Positions 1-6,351 of a DNA stretch of 10,631 nt are shown here, piece by piece (the first letter of the stretch is position 1; each line of letters begins with the position of its first letter). The position numbers and the translations under genes are program-made. The notes beneath the pieces were generated by a model. It saw nothing but the letters and a program-made list of their open reading frames with translations. It had not been told where the DNA came from and searched no databases. The stretch is from NCBI GenBank assembly GCA_025350445.1, contig JANXXV010000238.1, positions 1-10,631 of the forward strand, read 5' to 3'. This DNA comes from Bryobacteraceae bacterium. GTDB taxonomy: Bacteria > Acidobacteriota > Terriglobia > Bryobacterales > Bryobacteraceae.

Positions 1-299
1 ATACGGATCTGGAAACGCGCGCCGCGCGGCTTACGGCAAACGTTCCGGCGTCGATGACGGTGAACCGCGTGGGATCGATGTTCACGCTGTTCTTCACCGA
101 TCGGCCCGTTACCGATTACCAGTCGGCGAAACAATCCGACACGGAAATGTACAAGAAGTATTTCCACTGGATGCTGAGCCAGGGCGTGTATTTGGCGCCG
201 TCGCAATTCGAGGCGGCGTTCCTATCGGCCGCGCACTCGGACGAAGATATCCAGACGACGATTGATGCCGCGCAGGCCTTCTTTCAGCGCATGAACTGA
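1..299 (+). CDS. hemL: Glutamate-1-semialdehyde 2,1-aminomutase, C-terminal fragment
   Basis: This is the last ~98 residues of a gene whose start lies outside the window; the reading frame is open from position 3 and ends in TGA at 297-299. The enzyme is a cytosolic PLP-dependent aminomutase that converts glutamate-1-semialdehyde to 5-aminolevulinate, the precursor of haem and other tetrapyrroles. The visible part fits the C-terminal small domain of HemL: a helix like DLETRAARL, then the signature VNRVGSMFTLFFTD, then the stretch YFHWMLSQGVYLAPSQFEA and the closing SAAHSDEDI helix, all hallmarks of the family. The catalytic lysine and PLP site lie upstream and cannot be checked. An ATG at 54 is internal and not the real start. 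The final 16 bases overlap the end of the convergent minus-strand gene. The identification is from remembered family motifs, not from a search. Confidence 0.93.
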   Translation, partial: TDLETRAARLTANVPASMTVNRVGSMFTLFFTDRPVTDYQSAKQSDTEMYKKYFHWMLSQGVYLAPSQFEAAFLSAAHSDEDIQTTIDAAQAFFQRMN

Positions 300-748
300 C
301 GGGCCGAATACATTACCACGGCCACGAAGAACAGCATGCCGAGGGCGATGATGATGGCCCGTTTCCGCGCGGGAATCGTGACGGCGATGATGCTGGCCGG
401 TTCGCGCATGCTGATCTTGACAGACACTTCAGCGGGCTTGCGTCCTTCAATGCGGTTGTCTATCAACAATACGTAGTCGCCCTTCTGTTCGGCCTCGCAA
501 CGGAGCTTACCTTCAGTCTGATAGCCGCTGCGGCAGAGCGGTTGGTAGCTTCGTCCGGCGTTAAACCGGTCCGCGTCTTTGCGCGTTACCAATATCGCTT
601 CTACCGCAGTGTCGCCCGATGGCACGGAAAACGACGCCTCGATCACCGTGCCGGACTGCGTCACCGGGACGTCAATGGCGCTCCAGTGCGAGGCTGGAAC
701 CGATACTACGCCGTCGGTGAGAATGGCCAGCAAAGCTAGCAGGATCAT
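284..748 (-). CDS. Small exported, C-terminally membrane-anchored protein of unknown function
   Basis: I do not recognise a named family for this 154-residue protein. It starts with a hydrophobic segment (residues 1-18, MILLALLAILTDGVVSVPAS) that looks like a signal peptide. A beta-rich stretch follows (about 22-118) with just two cysteines, C72 and C84, that could form a disulfide, including GDYVLLIDNR near 90-99. Next come a basic turn (IPARKR, 125-130), one strong transmembrane helix (131-148) and a short cytoplasmic tail ending RQFMR. This signal, beta-domain, helix and short-tail order, with a late GDYVLLIDN-like strand, loosely recalls GOLD (p24-type) domains, but that is only a resemblance. 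A stop codon directly precedes the ATG at 746-748, so no longer start exists; no clear Shine-Dalgarno is seen. It lies 63 bases after the minus-strand amidohydrolase, so the two are probably co-transcribed. Its 3' end overlaps hemL in convergent orientation. Confidence 0.72.
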   Translation of the reverse strand: MILLALLAILTDGVVSVPASHWSAIDVPVTQSGTVIEASFSVPSGDTAVEAILVTRKDADRFNAGRSYQPLCRSGYQTEGKLRCEAEQKGDYVLLIDNRIEGRKPAEVSVKISMREPASIIAVTIPARKRAIIIALGMLFFVAVVMYSARQFMR

Positions 749-811
749 TTAGGGCCGTCGCCGGATGGAATCCCAGCGCCTTGTCGCCGCGCACTTCCGG
801 AAAGCCGGTAT

Positions 812-2443
812 TCAATTCTCAATGTAAACCGCCTCGCCGCCCAGAACCGTCATAGTGACCCGCGTCTTCAGCAGATCCCCATCCGGCGCCTTCATGATGT
901 CCTGCGAGAGCGTTACGAAGTCGGCCAGCTTACCCGCTTCGAGTGAACCTTTCTGCTTCTCTTCAAAAGCCGCATAAGCCCCGCCCAGCGTCCAGGAGCG
1001 CAGGGCTTCCTCACGGCTCAACTTCTGGTCCGGCATGAAGCCGCCGGGCGGGTTGCCCTGATGATCCTGGCGCGCGACCGCAGCGTAAAAGCCCCAGAGC
1101 GGGTTCGGACTCTCCACCGGCGTGTCGGAACCATTGGCGATAGCGACACCCGCGGCAAGGAATCGCTTCGGCGCCCAGGCGCCCATCATCCGGTCCGGCC
1201 CCAGGCGGGCCGATGCCCAGCGCATGTCGCTGGTGGCGTGGGTGGATTCAATGGACGCAATCACGTTGTACCTGGCGAAGAGCGCGAAATCGGGCAGCGA
1301 GACCACCTGCGCGTGCTCAATGCGGAAGCGCTTATCGTTGCGGCCGCCCAGTACCGCGCCGTAGGCATCCAGCGCGGTGCGGTTGGCGCGGTCGCCGATG
1401 GCATGCGTATTCACCTGGAACCCCGCTTTCACCGCATCGCGGGCCACGGCTTCTATCTGATCTTTGGAAAGGATGAGCAGCCCGGTGTTCCCCGGATCGT
1501 CCGAATACGGTTGCCAGAATGCCGCGCCGCGCGAACCCATGGCTCCATCGGCCACCAGCTTGATGCTGCGCACGGTAAGATACTCGCCAATTTCCGGGCC
1601 CTTCCGTTGATACTCCTGCCAAAGCGGTCCGGTTCCGCCGATCATCGCATATACCCGCGTGGGGAAACGGTGCTCGGCGATCAGCTTGCGGTAGGCAGCC
1701 AGCTCGGCCGGTCCCATGCCGGCGTCATGTACCGTGGTCAGGCCCAGTTTCGCGCATTCCTGGGCGGCGCGCGCGATGGCGCGTTCCACTTGCGCCTGCG
1801 ACGGCGCGGGAATCTTCGATGCGGCCAGCGACTGTGCGCGGTCGATCAGCACGCCGGTTGCTTCGCCCTTCGCATCTCTAATGATCTTGCCGCCTGGCGG
1901 GTCTTTCGTGTCCTTGGTGATGCCGGCGGCTTCCAGCGCCTTGTGGTTTACCCAGGCCGCATGGCCGTCCACGCGCTCCAGGAACACCGGGTTGTCCGGA
2001 GCGGCGGCGGTAAGCGGTGCGGCCGTGGGAAACTGACCGCCCCAGTTCGTTTCATCCCATGCCCGGCCTTGAATCCATTCTCCGGTCGGGGATTTTGCCG
2101 CGGCATCTTTCACCATGGCCGCGACCTGCGCGATGGACTTCACGGCGCGCAGGTCGAAGCTTTGCAGGATGTCACCCAGGCCGTGCATGTGAACGTGAGA
2201 GTCGATCATACCGGGAATGATAGTGGCGCCCTTCGCGTCGATGCGGCGTGTATTGGGGCCGATTGCGCTCACGGCGTCCGGGCCTACCGCCAGAATTCGC
2301 GTGCCTTTCACCGCAATAGCGGTGGCTTGGGGCTGCGCGGGATTCATGGTGTAGATATGTGCGTTCTCAATCACCAGGCCGGCAAACGTGGCGGCCGGCA
2401 GGTTGACCGCTAGCAAAGTAAACAACGCTAGAATAAGAAGCAT
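812..2443 (-). CDS. Exported amidohydrolase of the YtcJ-like (amidohydrolase 3) family
   Basis: This 543-residue protein has the full architecture of the metal-dependent amidohydrolase superfamily, YtcJ-like branch. An N-terminal hydrophobic leader (1-21, ending PAATFA) suggests export. A small beta domain follows (22-75), then the metal-binding motif DSHVHMHG with H83 and H85. Other ligand candidates are K295 (SIKLVADG, possible carbamylated lysine), H347 (NTHAIGDRAN), H377 (RIEHAQ) and D440 (GSDTPVE). The C-terminal KGSLEAGKLADFV (498-510) closes the composite beta domain. Members hydrolyse amide or cyclic amide bonds of varied small molecules; the substrate cannot be inferred. The ATG at 2441-2443 is chosen because the leader begins there and no ATG or GTG follows upstream for at least 15 codons. 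No good Shine-Dalgarno is visible. It nearly abuts the plus-strand redox gene, so any promoter must lie inside that gene. A 450-residue open frame on the opposite strand is its shadow. Confidence 0.93.
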   Translation of the reverse strand: MLLILALFTLLAVNLPAATFAGLVIENAHIYTMNPAQPQATAIAVKGTRILAVGPDAVSAIGPNTRRIDAKGATIIPGMIDSHVHMHGLGDILQSFDLRAVKSIAQVAAMVKDAAAKSPTGEWIQGRAWDETNWGGQFPTAAPLTAAAPDNPVFLERVDGHAAWVNHKALEAAGITKDTKDPPGGKIIRDAKGEATGVLIDRAQSLAASKIPAPSQAQVERAIARAAQECAKLGLTTVHDAGMGPAELAAYRKLIAEHRFPTRVYAMIGGTGPLWQEYQRKGPEIGEYLTVRSIKLVADGAMGSRGAAFWQPYSDDPGNTGLLILSKDQIEAVARDAVKAGFQVNTHAIGDRANRTALDAYGAVLGGRNDKRFRIEHAQVVSLPDFALFARYNVIASIESTHATSDMRWASARLGPDRMMGAWAPKRFLAAGVAIANGSDTPVESPNPLWGFYAAVARQDHQGNPPGGFMPDQKLSREEALRSWTLGGAYAAFEEKQKGSLEAGKLADFVTLSQDIMKAPDGDLLKTRVTMTVLGGEAVYIEN

Positions 2444-2453
2444 GGAAGACAGT

Positions 2454-3365
2454 ATGGCACACCCGTCTTTAAGCGCCGGGTCGCTCGAAATGCCGGCGTG
2501 GAAAGGCGTGATTAGCGTGATTGGAGCTGTTTTGCTTGGCCTGTTATTTATCGTTTCCGGAGTTTACAAGATTACAGATCCCTTGAGTTGGGCAGCAGGG
2601 TTGATCCAATTCAAAGTGCCGGCCGCGCTCAGCATTCCGGCGACGCTGCTGTTGGGAACGGGCGAGACGTTCGCCGGTGTGCTGCTGATGGTTCCTCGCT
2701 TCCGCCGTTGGGGAGCTTGGCTGACAGGACTCTTACTGGTGGTCTTCATGGCCTACATGGGTGTCAACTACAAGGCGCTGCAAGGCGCCGATTGCAGTTG
2801 CTTCCCATTGATCAAGCGCGTGGTCGGGCCCAGTTTCTTTGTCGGCGATGCGGTCATGCTGCTGGTAGCGGTGCTGGCGGGCGTATGGGCCCGGCAGTCG
2901 GAGAGTTTGCGAAGCGCCGTCATTATTCTGGGCGCGGTCGCGGTTTTCGCCGGTGTGTCGTTCGGGGTTACATACGCGCGGCAGTCCGGCTTGCAGGCCC
3001 CCGACTCCATCACTGTCGACGGCCAGGCTTACTCGCTTCAGCATGGGAAAATCTTCCTGTATTTTTTTGATCCTGAATGCTCGCACTGCTTCGCGGCCGC
3101 CAAGAAGATGTCAAAATTCACCTGGAAAGGGGTGAAGGTGATTGCGATCCCGACCGCTCAGCCTCGCTTTGCGCAGGGCTTTTTGCAGGACACAAACTTG
3201 AAGGCCGGAGTTTCTAACGACCTGGAGTTTTTAAGGAAGACCTTTAGTTTTGTGGCCGGGCCTTACGGGGTGGCTCTGGAGAATGGACGGCAACAGGAAG
3301 CTTACATCAACTTCGATGAGAAGGAACCTAAAGAAGGGCTGAAGAAGCTGGGCTTTATAGAGTAG
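2454..3365 (+). CDS. MauE/DoxX-like membrane protein fused to a C-terminal thioredoxin domain
   Basis: The protein (303 residues from the ATG at 2454) joins two redox modules. The N-terminal half has about five membrane helices. Helix one reads GVISVIGAVLLGLLFIVSGVYK; ITDP follows it, and a loop after helix three carries GADCSCFP. That CxC followed by F is typical of MauE-family proteins, which support disulfide or cofactor maturation in the periplasm, as with methylamine dehydrogenase. The C-terminal ~120 residues form a thioredoxin-like fold: FLYFFDPECSHC holds the CxxC active site and FVAGPYG the probable cis-proline loop. A membrane protein relaying electrons between the CxC and the extracytoplasmic CSHC is a reasonable inference. 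The ATG at 2454 is preferred because GGAAG lies 5 bases upstream. The ATG at 2442 (307 residues) is the alternative; a start at 2388 would run into the neighbouring coding region. A weak TTGACC and TAGAAT pair (2403 and 2429) is spaced too widely to call a promoter. Confidence 0.87.
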   Translation: MAHPSLSAGSLEMPAWKGVISVIGAVLLGLLFIVSGVYKITDPLSWAAGLIQFKVPAALSIPATLLLGTGETFAGVLLMVPRFRRWGAWLTGLLLVVFMAYMGVNYKALQGADCSCFPLIKRVVGPSFFVGDAVMLLVAVLAGVWARQSESLRSAVIILGAVAVFAGVSFGVTYARQSGLQAPDSITVDGQAYSLQHGKIFLYFFDPECSHCFAAAKKMSKFTWKGVKVIAIPTAQPRFAQGFLQDTNLKAGVSNDLEFLRKTFSFVAGPYGVALENGRQQEAYINFDEKEPKEGLKKLGFIE

Positions 3366-3388
3366 CGGTGTGGTGTCCACGAAGCTAT

Positions 3389-3872
3389 GTGCGACAGCAC
3401 CATGGGGGGACGCGCTAAGCAACTGGAGAAACCCTCCTCGTCCCGTCGCGAAATCGGCGGAGCAGGGAAGCCGTATAACTGCAGCACCCAGGAAATCGGT
3501 AGAAGACGAGAGGGTCTCATGGGGGCGTAGTGTGCGCTGAGCAGTGTGTAACGGACCGCGATCTTTATCGGTGACCGAACCGGATTCCGGCCCCGCACTT
3601 GTCCCGCTCGCTGCTCGATCCTCTCATAGCGGTCCCCGGCGTCAAGCGTTCGCTTCTCGGCGCCCACTGGCGAGCCCTTCACTTCTCCGGACCGTATTGC
3701 AGCTCCTTCTTACGAAGGGGAAAACAGCGTGGTTTTGCCTGGGCGCGAATGGGATAACGGCTGGGGGAGATCGCGGTCCGTTCGGGCCCGCGGACAATGC
3801 GTTCTGAACCTGGAGAGCGCTTCTACTCCCGATCCCCCAGCTAAGAGCGTATACGCTAAAGTGCTGTCGTAC
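3389..3872. repeat. Imperfect 12-base inverted repeat flanking the structured gap
   Basis: GTGCGACAGCAC at 3389-3400 is the reverse complement, with one mismatch, of GTGCTGTCGTAC at 3861-3872. Both arms lie near the edges of the gene-free region. Just before the right arm, AGCGTATACGCT (3846-3857) is a perfect 12-base palindrome. The arms could pair in RNA and close the whole region, or could be the ends of a small non-autonomous element; no target-site duplication was found by eye. Confidence 0.4.
3760..3841 (+). repeat. Long stem-loop, GCTGGGGGA paired with TCCCCCAGC
   Basis: GCTGGGGGA (3760-3768) pairs perfectly with TCCCCCAGC (3833-3841). After a two-base bulge, TCG (3771-3773) pairs with CGA (3830-3832), giving a 12-pair helix. 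Inside the loop GTCCG/CGGAC and GGAG/CTCC helices are also possible, so the unit could be multi-branched. No T-run follows, so it is not a standard terminator. In the intron reading it would occupy the place of domain IV. Confidence 0.55.
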
Positions 3873-3980
3873 GGGTCTGTACTGTGGCTTCCGGCAATGG
3901 AAAGTCCCTTCCGCGACTAAACGCCGGTCTTAGGGAAAACCGCGGGAATCGATCTGTGCAGCGAATTCGCGGACGTTACG

Positions 3981-4850
3981 CTAGCGCACGCTCACGGCGT
4001 CCGGGCCGGGAAAATCCTTGGGGACTTTCTGCGTTACCTTTCCACGCGCTGCCCATTCGGTGCCGCGCTGCAGGGTAGTGATGAAGCCGGCGCATCGCAT
4101 CGCCTCCACGTCATGACCCAGTGTGGTGTGGAAGATCCGGCCCTTGCCGTAGGCGATGGTGAAGAGCATGGGCTCGTTTTCGCCGGTGCCGCCGGTGGCT
4201 GGTTCGGAATAGGCGGTGGCCAGCATTTTCATGTTTTTGGCGGGGCCGCGGAGGCTGTCGTAAAGCTCGTCGGTGGCGTGCATCCAGAGCGGCGGCAGCG
4301 GAGCCATGATGGGGTCTCCCGCATCGATCGTTTTCACCTGGAAGGGATGCCGCTTGCCGTGGTGCCCGGCATTCCCGGGTTTGTCTTCCAGCACCATTTC
4401 GCCTGCGCGCATTCGCACCATGGGTCCATCCTTCTGGGTGCGGTCACCCCAGCCGCCCAGGGCGATCATCTGGTTGTACTCCTGCCATTCGGGAAACGAA
4501 TTATCGGCTGCGTGATAGGAGACGAAGCCGCCTCCATTGGCGACGAACTTTTCGAATGCGGCTTTGGTCTCGGGAGCCCATGGCTCGCCGTTGTAGTTGG
4601 AGACCACCACGCGGTAGGAGGCGAAGTCCGGTTTGAACTGGTTGATGCCGCCGCCCTTGGGTGGAGTGCTGGCCACGTCCACGGTGAAGAGCCCGGTTTC
4701 TTCGAGCAAAGACTTGAGGACAGGAGTGGTCTGTTGCCAGTTGTGGTTGTTCTGTCCGTCCACAATCAGTACCTTCATTTTTGGAGCCGAAATGGCCATG
4801 GAGGCGAAAATAATGGCGATGCTGGATGCGCGGCGGATCATACTTGGCAT
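3981..4850 (-). CDS. Exported ThuA-domain protein
   Basis: This 289-residue protein belongs to the ThuA-like family (trehalose-utilisation type, class I glutamine amidotransferase-like fold). Members are common in sugar-catabolism clusters and often lie near dehydrogenases, but their reaction is poorly established. After a leader (residues 1-22, ending SMAISA) the fold begins with MKVLIVDGQNNHNWQQTTP (25-43), the typical first strand and His/Asn loop. Further landmarks are NGGGFVSYHAADNSFPEW (105-122), the HATDELY segment with H191, and GKGRIFHTTLGH (236-247) with two histidines near the C-terminus. The usual catalytic cysteine of glutaminases is absent at the nucleophile elbow, where SYHAAD is found, as in other ThuA proteins. 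Start: ATG at 4848-4850, with AGGA about 8 bases upstream on the minus strand; an in-frame ATG at 4839-4841 is less well placed. It diverges from the amidohydrolase gene across 75 bases, so the pair may share control. Family confident; substrate unknown. Confidence 0.9.
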   Translation of the reverse strand: MPSMIRRASSIAIIFASMAISAPKMKVLIVDGQNNHNWQQTTPVLKSLLEETGLFTVDVASTPPKGGGINQFKPDFASYRVVVSNYNGEPWAPETKAAFEKFVANGGGFVSYHAADNSFPEWQEYNQMIALGGWGDRTQKDGPMVRMRAGEMVLEDKPGNAGHHGKRHPFQVKTIDAGDPIMAPLPPLWMHATDELYDSLRGPAKNMKMLATAYSEPATGGTGENEPMLFTIAYGKGRIFHTTLGHDVEAMRCAGFITTLQRGTEWAARGKVTQKVPKDFPGPDAVSVR

Positions 4851-4887
4851 AGTATCAGTCCTGGCGCCGGTCCTGAGATCAGCGCTG

Positions 4888-4896
4888 TGATAGAAT
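4888..4896 (+). promoter_or_regulatory. Probable extended -10 promoter element
   Basis: TGATAGAAT fits the extended -10 pattern TGnTATAAT with one mismatch. No good -35 is seen, which extended -10 promoters tolerate. Transcription would start near 4903, just before AGGAGG at 4907-4912, giving the 4926 amidohydrolase a leader of about 23 bases. Predicted by eye only. Confidence 0.4.
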
Positions 4897-4925
4897 CCCC
4901 AATTCCAGGAGGAACCTCGTCGAAG

Positions 4926-6245
4926 ATGAGAGCTGTTCTAGTTGCCGCTGCTTTATTGTCAGCGATCAGTGCACCGGCCGAAGTTAAGGTGCTGAAGAAT
5001 TTCACGTTAATCGATGGGAAGGGAGGGACGCCGCTTTCTAACGCGGCGCTGGTGATTGATAACGGCCGTATCACTTATGCCGGTCCGGTGGCCGGATTGA
5101 AGGCTCCCGCCGGCGCCGAGATCATGGATCTTGCGGGCAAGTTCGTAATGCCCGGCATCATTAATCTACATTCGCACCTGGGAAACACCATTGATCTGGT
5201 GCAGGATCCGAAGAATTTTACGCGGGAGAATCTGACTAAGAATTTGAAGACGTACGCGAGTTACGGCGTTACCTCGGTGATTAGCATGGGCAGCGACAGC
5301 GATCTGGCGCTGAAGGTGCGCGATGAGCAACGAGCGGGCCGGCCCAGCACAACGCGGATCTATACGGCGGGGCGCGGGTTTACCGGCGAAGGCGGCTATC
5401 CCACCAAGGCCATGGGGATGAAGGGCGTGCCGTATGAAGTGAAGACCGCCGCGGATGCCAGGAAGGGCGTTGATGAGGATGCGGCGAAGAAAGTAGATTT
5501 CATCAAGATCTGGGTGGACGACCACTTGGGCAAAGAGCCGAAGATTCCGACCGAGCTGTCGAAGGCTATTATCGAAGCCGCGCGCGCGAAGGGACTGAAG
5601 ACGATGGCGCATGTTTTCTATCTGGACGATGCTAAGAAGCTGGTGGACGCCGGGCTCTACGGGCTGGCGCACAGCGTTCGGGACAAGCCGGTGGATGCCG
5701 AGCTGATTGCATTGATGAAGAAGCATGGGGCCTGGCAGCAGGCGGCGACCCTGACGCGGGAGATTTCCGTTTTCATCTACGCGACGCCTCAGCCGTTCTA
5801 TGACGATCCGTTCTTCTCGCGCTCGATTTCACCAAAGGTGATTACGACGCTGAAGAGCGAGGCGTATCAGAAGGGCATCAAGGCCGACCATGATTTCGCG
5901 CGGTTGCCGGAGTTTCTGGAGACGGCGAAGAAGAATCTGAAGACCTTGGTGGATGCCGGTGTAAAGGTTGGATTCGGCACCGATACAGGGCCGCCGGCGC
6001 GGTTTCCCGGGTACTTTGAGCACTGGGAAATGGAACTGATGGTAGATGCCGGTTTGAAGCCGGCGCAGGTGATTCAGATTGCTACTAAGAACTCCGCCGA
6101 GTTTCTGAACGTCTCGAAGGATTTCGGCACGCTGGAGAAAGGCAAGTGGGCGGACCTGATTGTTCTCGGCAAAAATCCGTTGGACAACATCAAAAACACG
6201 CGGACGATCGAGACCGTGCTGATTGCCGGCAATAGAGCGAACTAG
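4926..6245 (+). CDS. Exported imidazolonepropionase-like amidohydrolase
   Basis: The 439-residue product is a metal-dependent amidohydrolase of the imidazolonepropionase/prolidase-like group. A short leader (1-18, MRAVLVAAALLSAISAPA) suggests export. IDGKGG and the beta domain follow, then the metal motif INLHSHLG with H82 and H84. K194 (FIKIWVDD) is the likely carbamylated bridging lysine, H229 (MAHVF) and H249 (LAHS) are further metal ligands and D353 (GFGTDTGPP) is the catalytic aspartate. KGKWADLIVLGKNPLDNI (405-422) is the standard C-terminal signature. All expected active-site residues are present. Relatives hydrolyse cyclic amides, dipeptides or similar compounds, so the true substrate is open. 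The open frame extends back to 4113, but that part is antisense to thuA. The ATG at 4926 fits because the leader starts there and AGGAGG lies at 4907-4912, a rather long 13 bases upstream. The next plus-strand gene begins 106 bases later and may be co-transcribed. Confidence 0.92.
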   Translation: MRAVLVAAALLSAISAPAEVKVLKNFTLIDGKGGTPLSNAALVIDNGRITYAGPVAGLKAPAGAEIMDLAGKFVMPGIINLHSHLGNTIDLVQDPKNFTRENLTKNLKTYASYGVTSVISMGSDSDLALKVRDEQRAGRPSTTRIYTAGRGFTGEGGYPTKAMGMKGVPYEVKTAADARKGVDEDAAKKVDFIKIWVDDHLGKEPKIPTELSKAIIEAARAKGLKTMAHVFYLDDAKKLVDAGLYGLAHSVRDKPVDAELIALMKKHGAWQQAATLTREISVFIYATPQPFYDDPFFSRSISPKVITTLKSEAYQKGIKADHDFARLPEFLETAKKNLKTLVDAGVKVGFGTDTGPPARFPGYFEHWEMELMVDAGLKPAQVIQIATKNSAEFLNVSKDFGTLEKGKWADLIVLGKNPLDNIKNTRTIETVLIAGNRAN

Positions 6246-6276
6246 TGTCTGTTATGAAACAACTTTTCCAGACACT
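6244..6276 (+). repeat. 8-base perfect inverted repeat between amidohydrolase and MFS gene
   Basis: AGTGTCTG (6244-6251) and CAGACACT (6269-6276) are exact reverse complements separated by 17 bases; the left arm begins inside the amidohydrolase stop codon. No T-tract follows, so an intrinsic terminator is unlikely. It could be an operator for the downstream operon or an mRNA processing or stability hairpin. Its role is not shown by the sequence. Confidence 0.5.
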
Positions 6277-6351
6277 CCGTGGCGGCCGTGGATCGGATTT
6301 CGTCTCTGAGCCACCCGCGCCGGCAAGTGGCGGAGGCGGTGACGCATCGAT

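Larger units (their letters stand above)
3366..3980. other. 615-base gap rich in RNA-like structure; possible decayed ORF-less group II intron
   Basis: No open frame here has a recognisable protein, a convincing start or a family motif. The plus strand can instead fold repeatedly. GTGC-GACA-GCAC lies at 3389-3400, GGGACG (3407-3412 region) can pair with a CGTCCC about 30 bases on, and GGAG-AAAC-CTCC and CGTCG...CGGCG hairpins follow. A long stem joins 3760-3773 to 3830-3841 (GCTGGGGGA with TCCCCCAGC). The GTGCGAC at 3389 matches the 5' consensus of group II introns (GUGYG). Three bases after the long stem, AGAGCGTAT...AAAGTG...CGTACGG.TCT (about 3844-3878) resembles intron domain V with a lost base, and a small hairpin follows. 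No reverse transcriptase is present. Arguments against are a mispaired domain V-like helix and no clear 3' AY end. Another structured RNA, such as the Acido-Lenti-1 motif, is possible. Function unknown. Confidence 0.3.

Noticed and set aside
1061..2413. 450-codon open frame on the plus strand
   Set aside because: It lies wholly antisense to the amidohydrolase gene, has a low-complexity Arg/Gly/His-rich product and no family motif; GC-rich codon bias on the real strand explains it.
3302..3682. 126-codon minus-strand frame in the gene-poor gap
   Set aside because: No recognisable domain or ribosome binding site, and it overlaps the 3' end of the redox gene; RNA structure is the better explanation.
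3544..3807. 87-codon plus-strand frame in the gene-poor gap
   Set aside because: No motif, no ribosome binding site, and the frame is crossed by strong stem-loops.
3366..3980. RNase P RNA, tmRNA or integron attC site
   Set aside because: The conserved GAGGAAAGTCC core of RNase P RNA, the tmRNA tRNA-like ends and paired RYYYAAC/GTTRRRY core sites were looked for and not found.
4113..4925. N-terminal extension that would make the 4926 amidohydrolase 710 residues long
   Set aside because: The extension is antisense to the ThuA-like gene and precedes a clear leader peptide and ribosome binding site.
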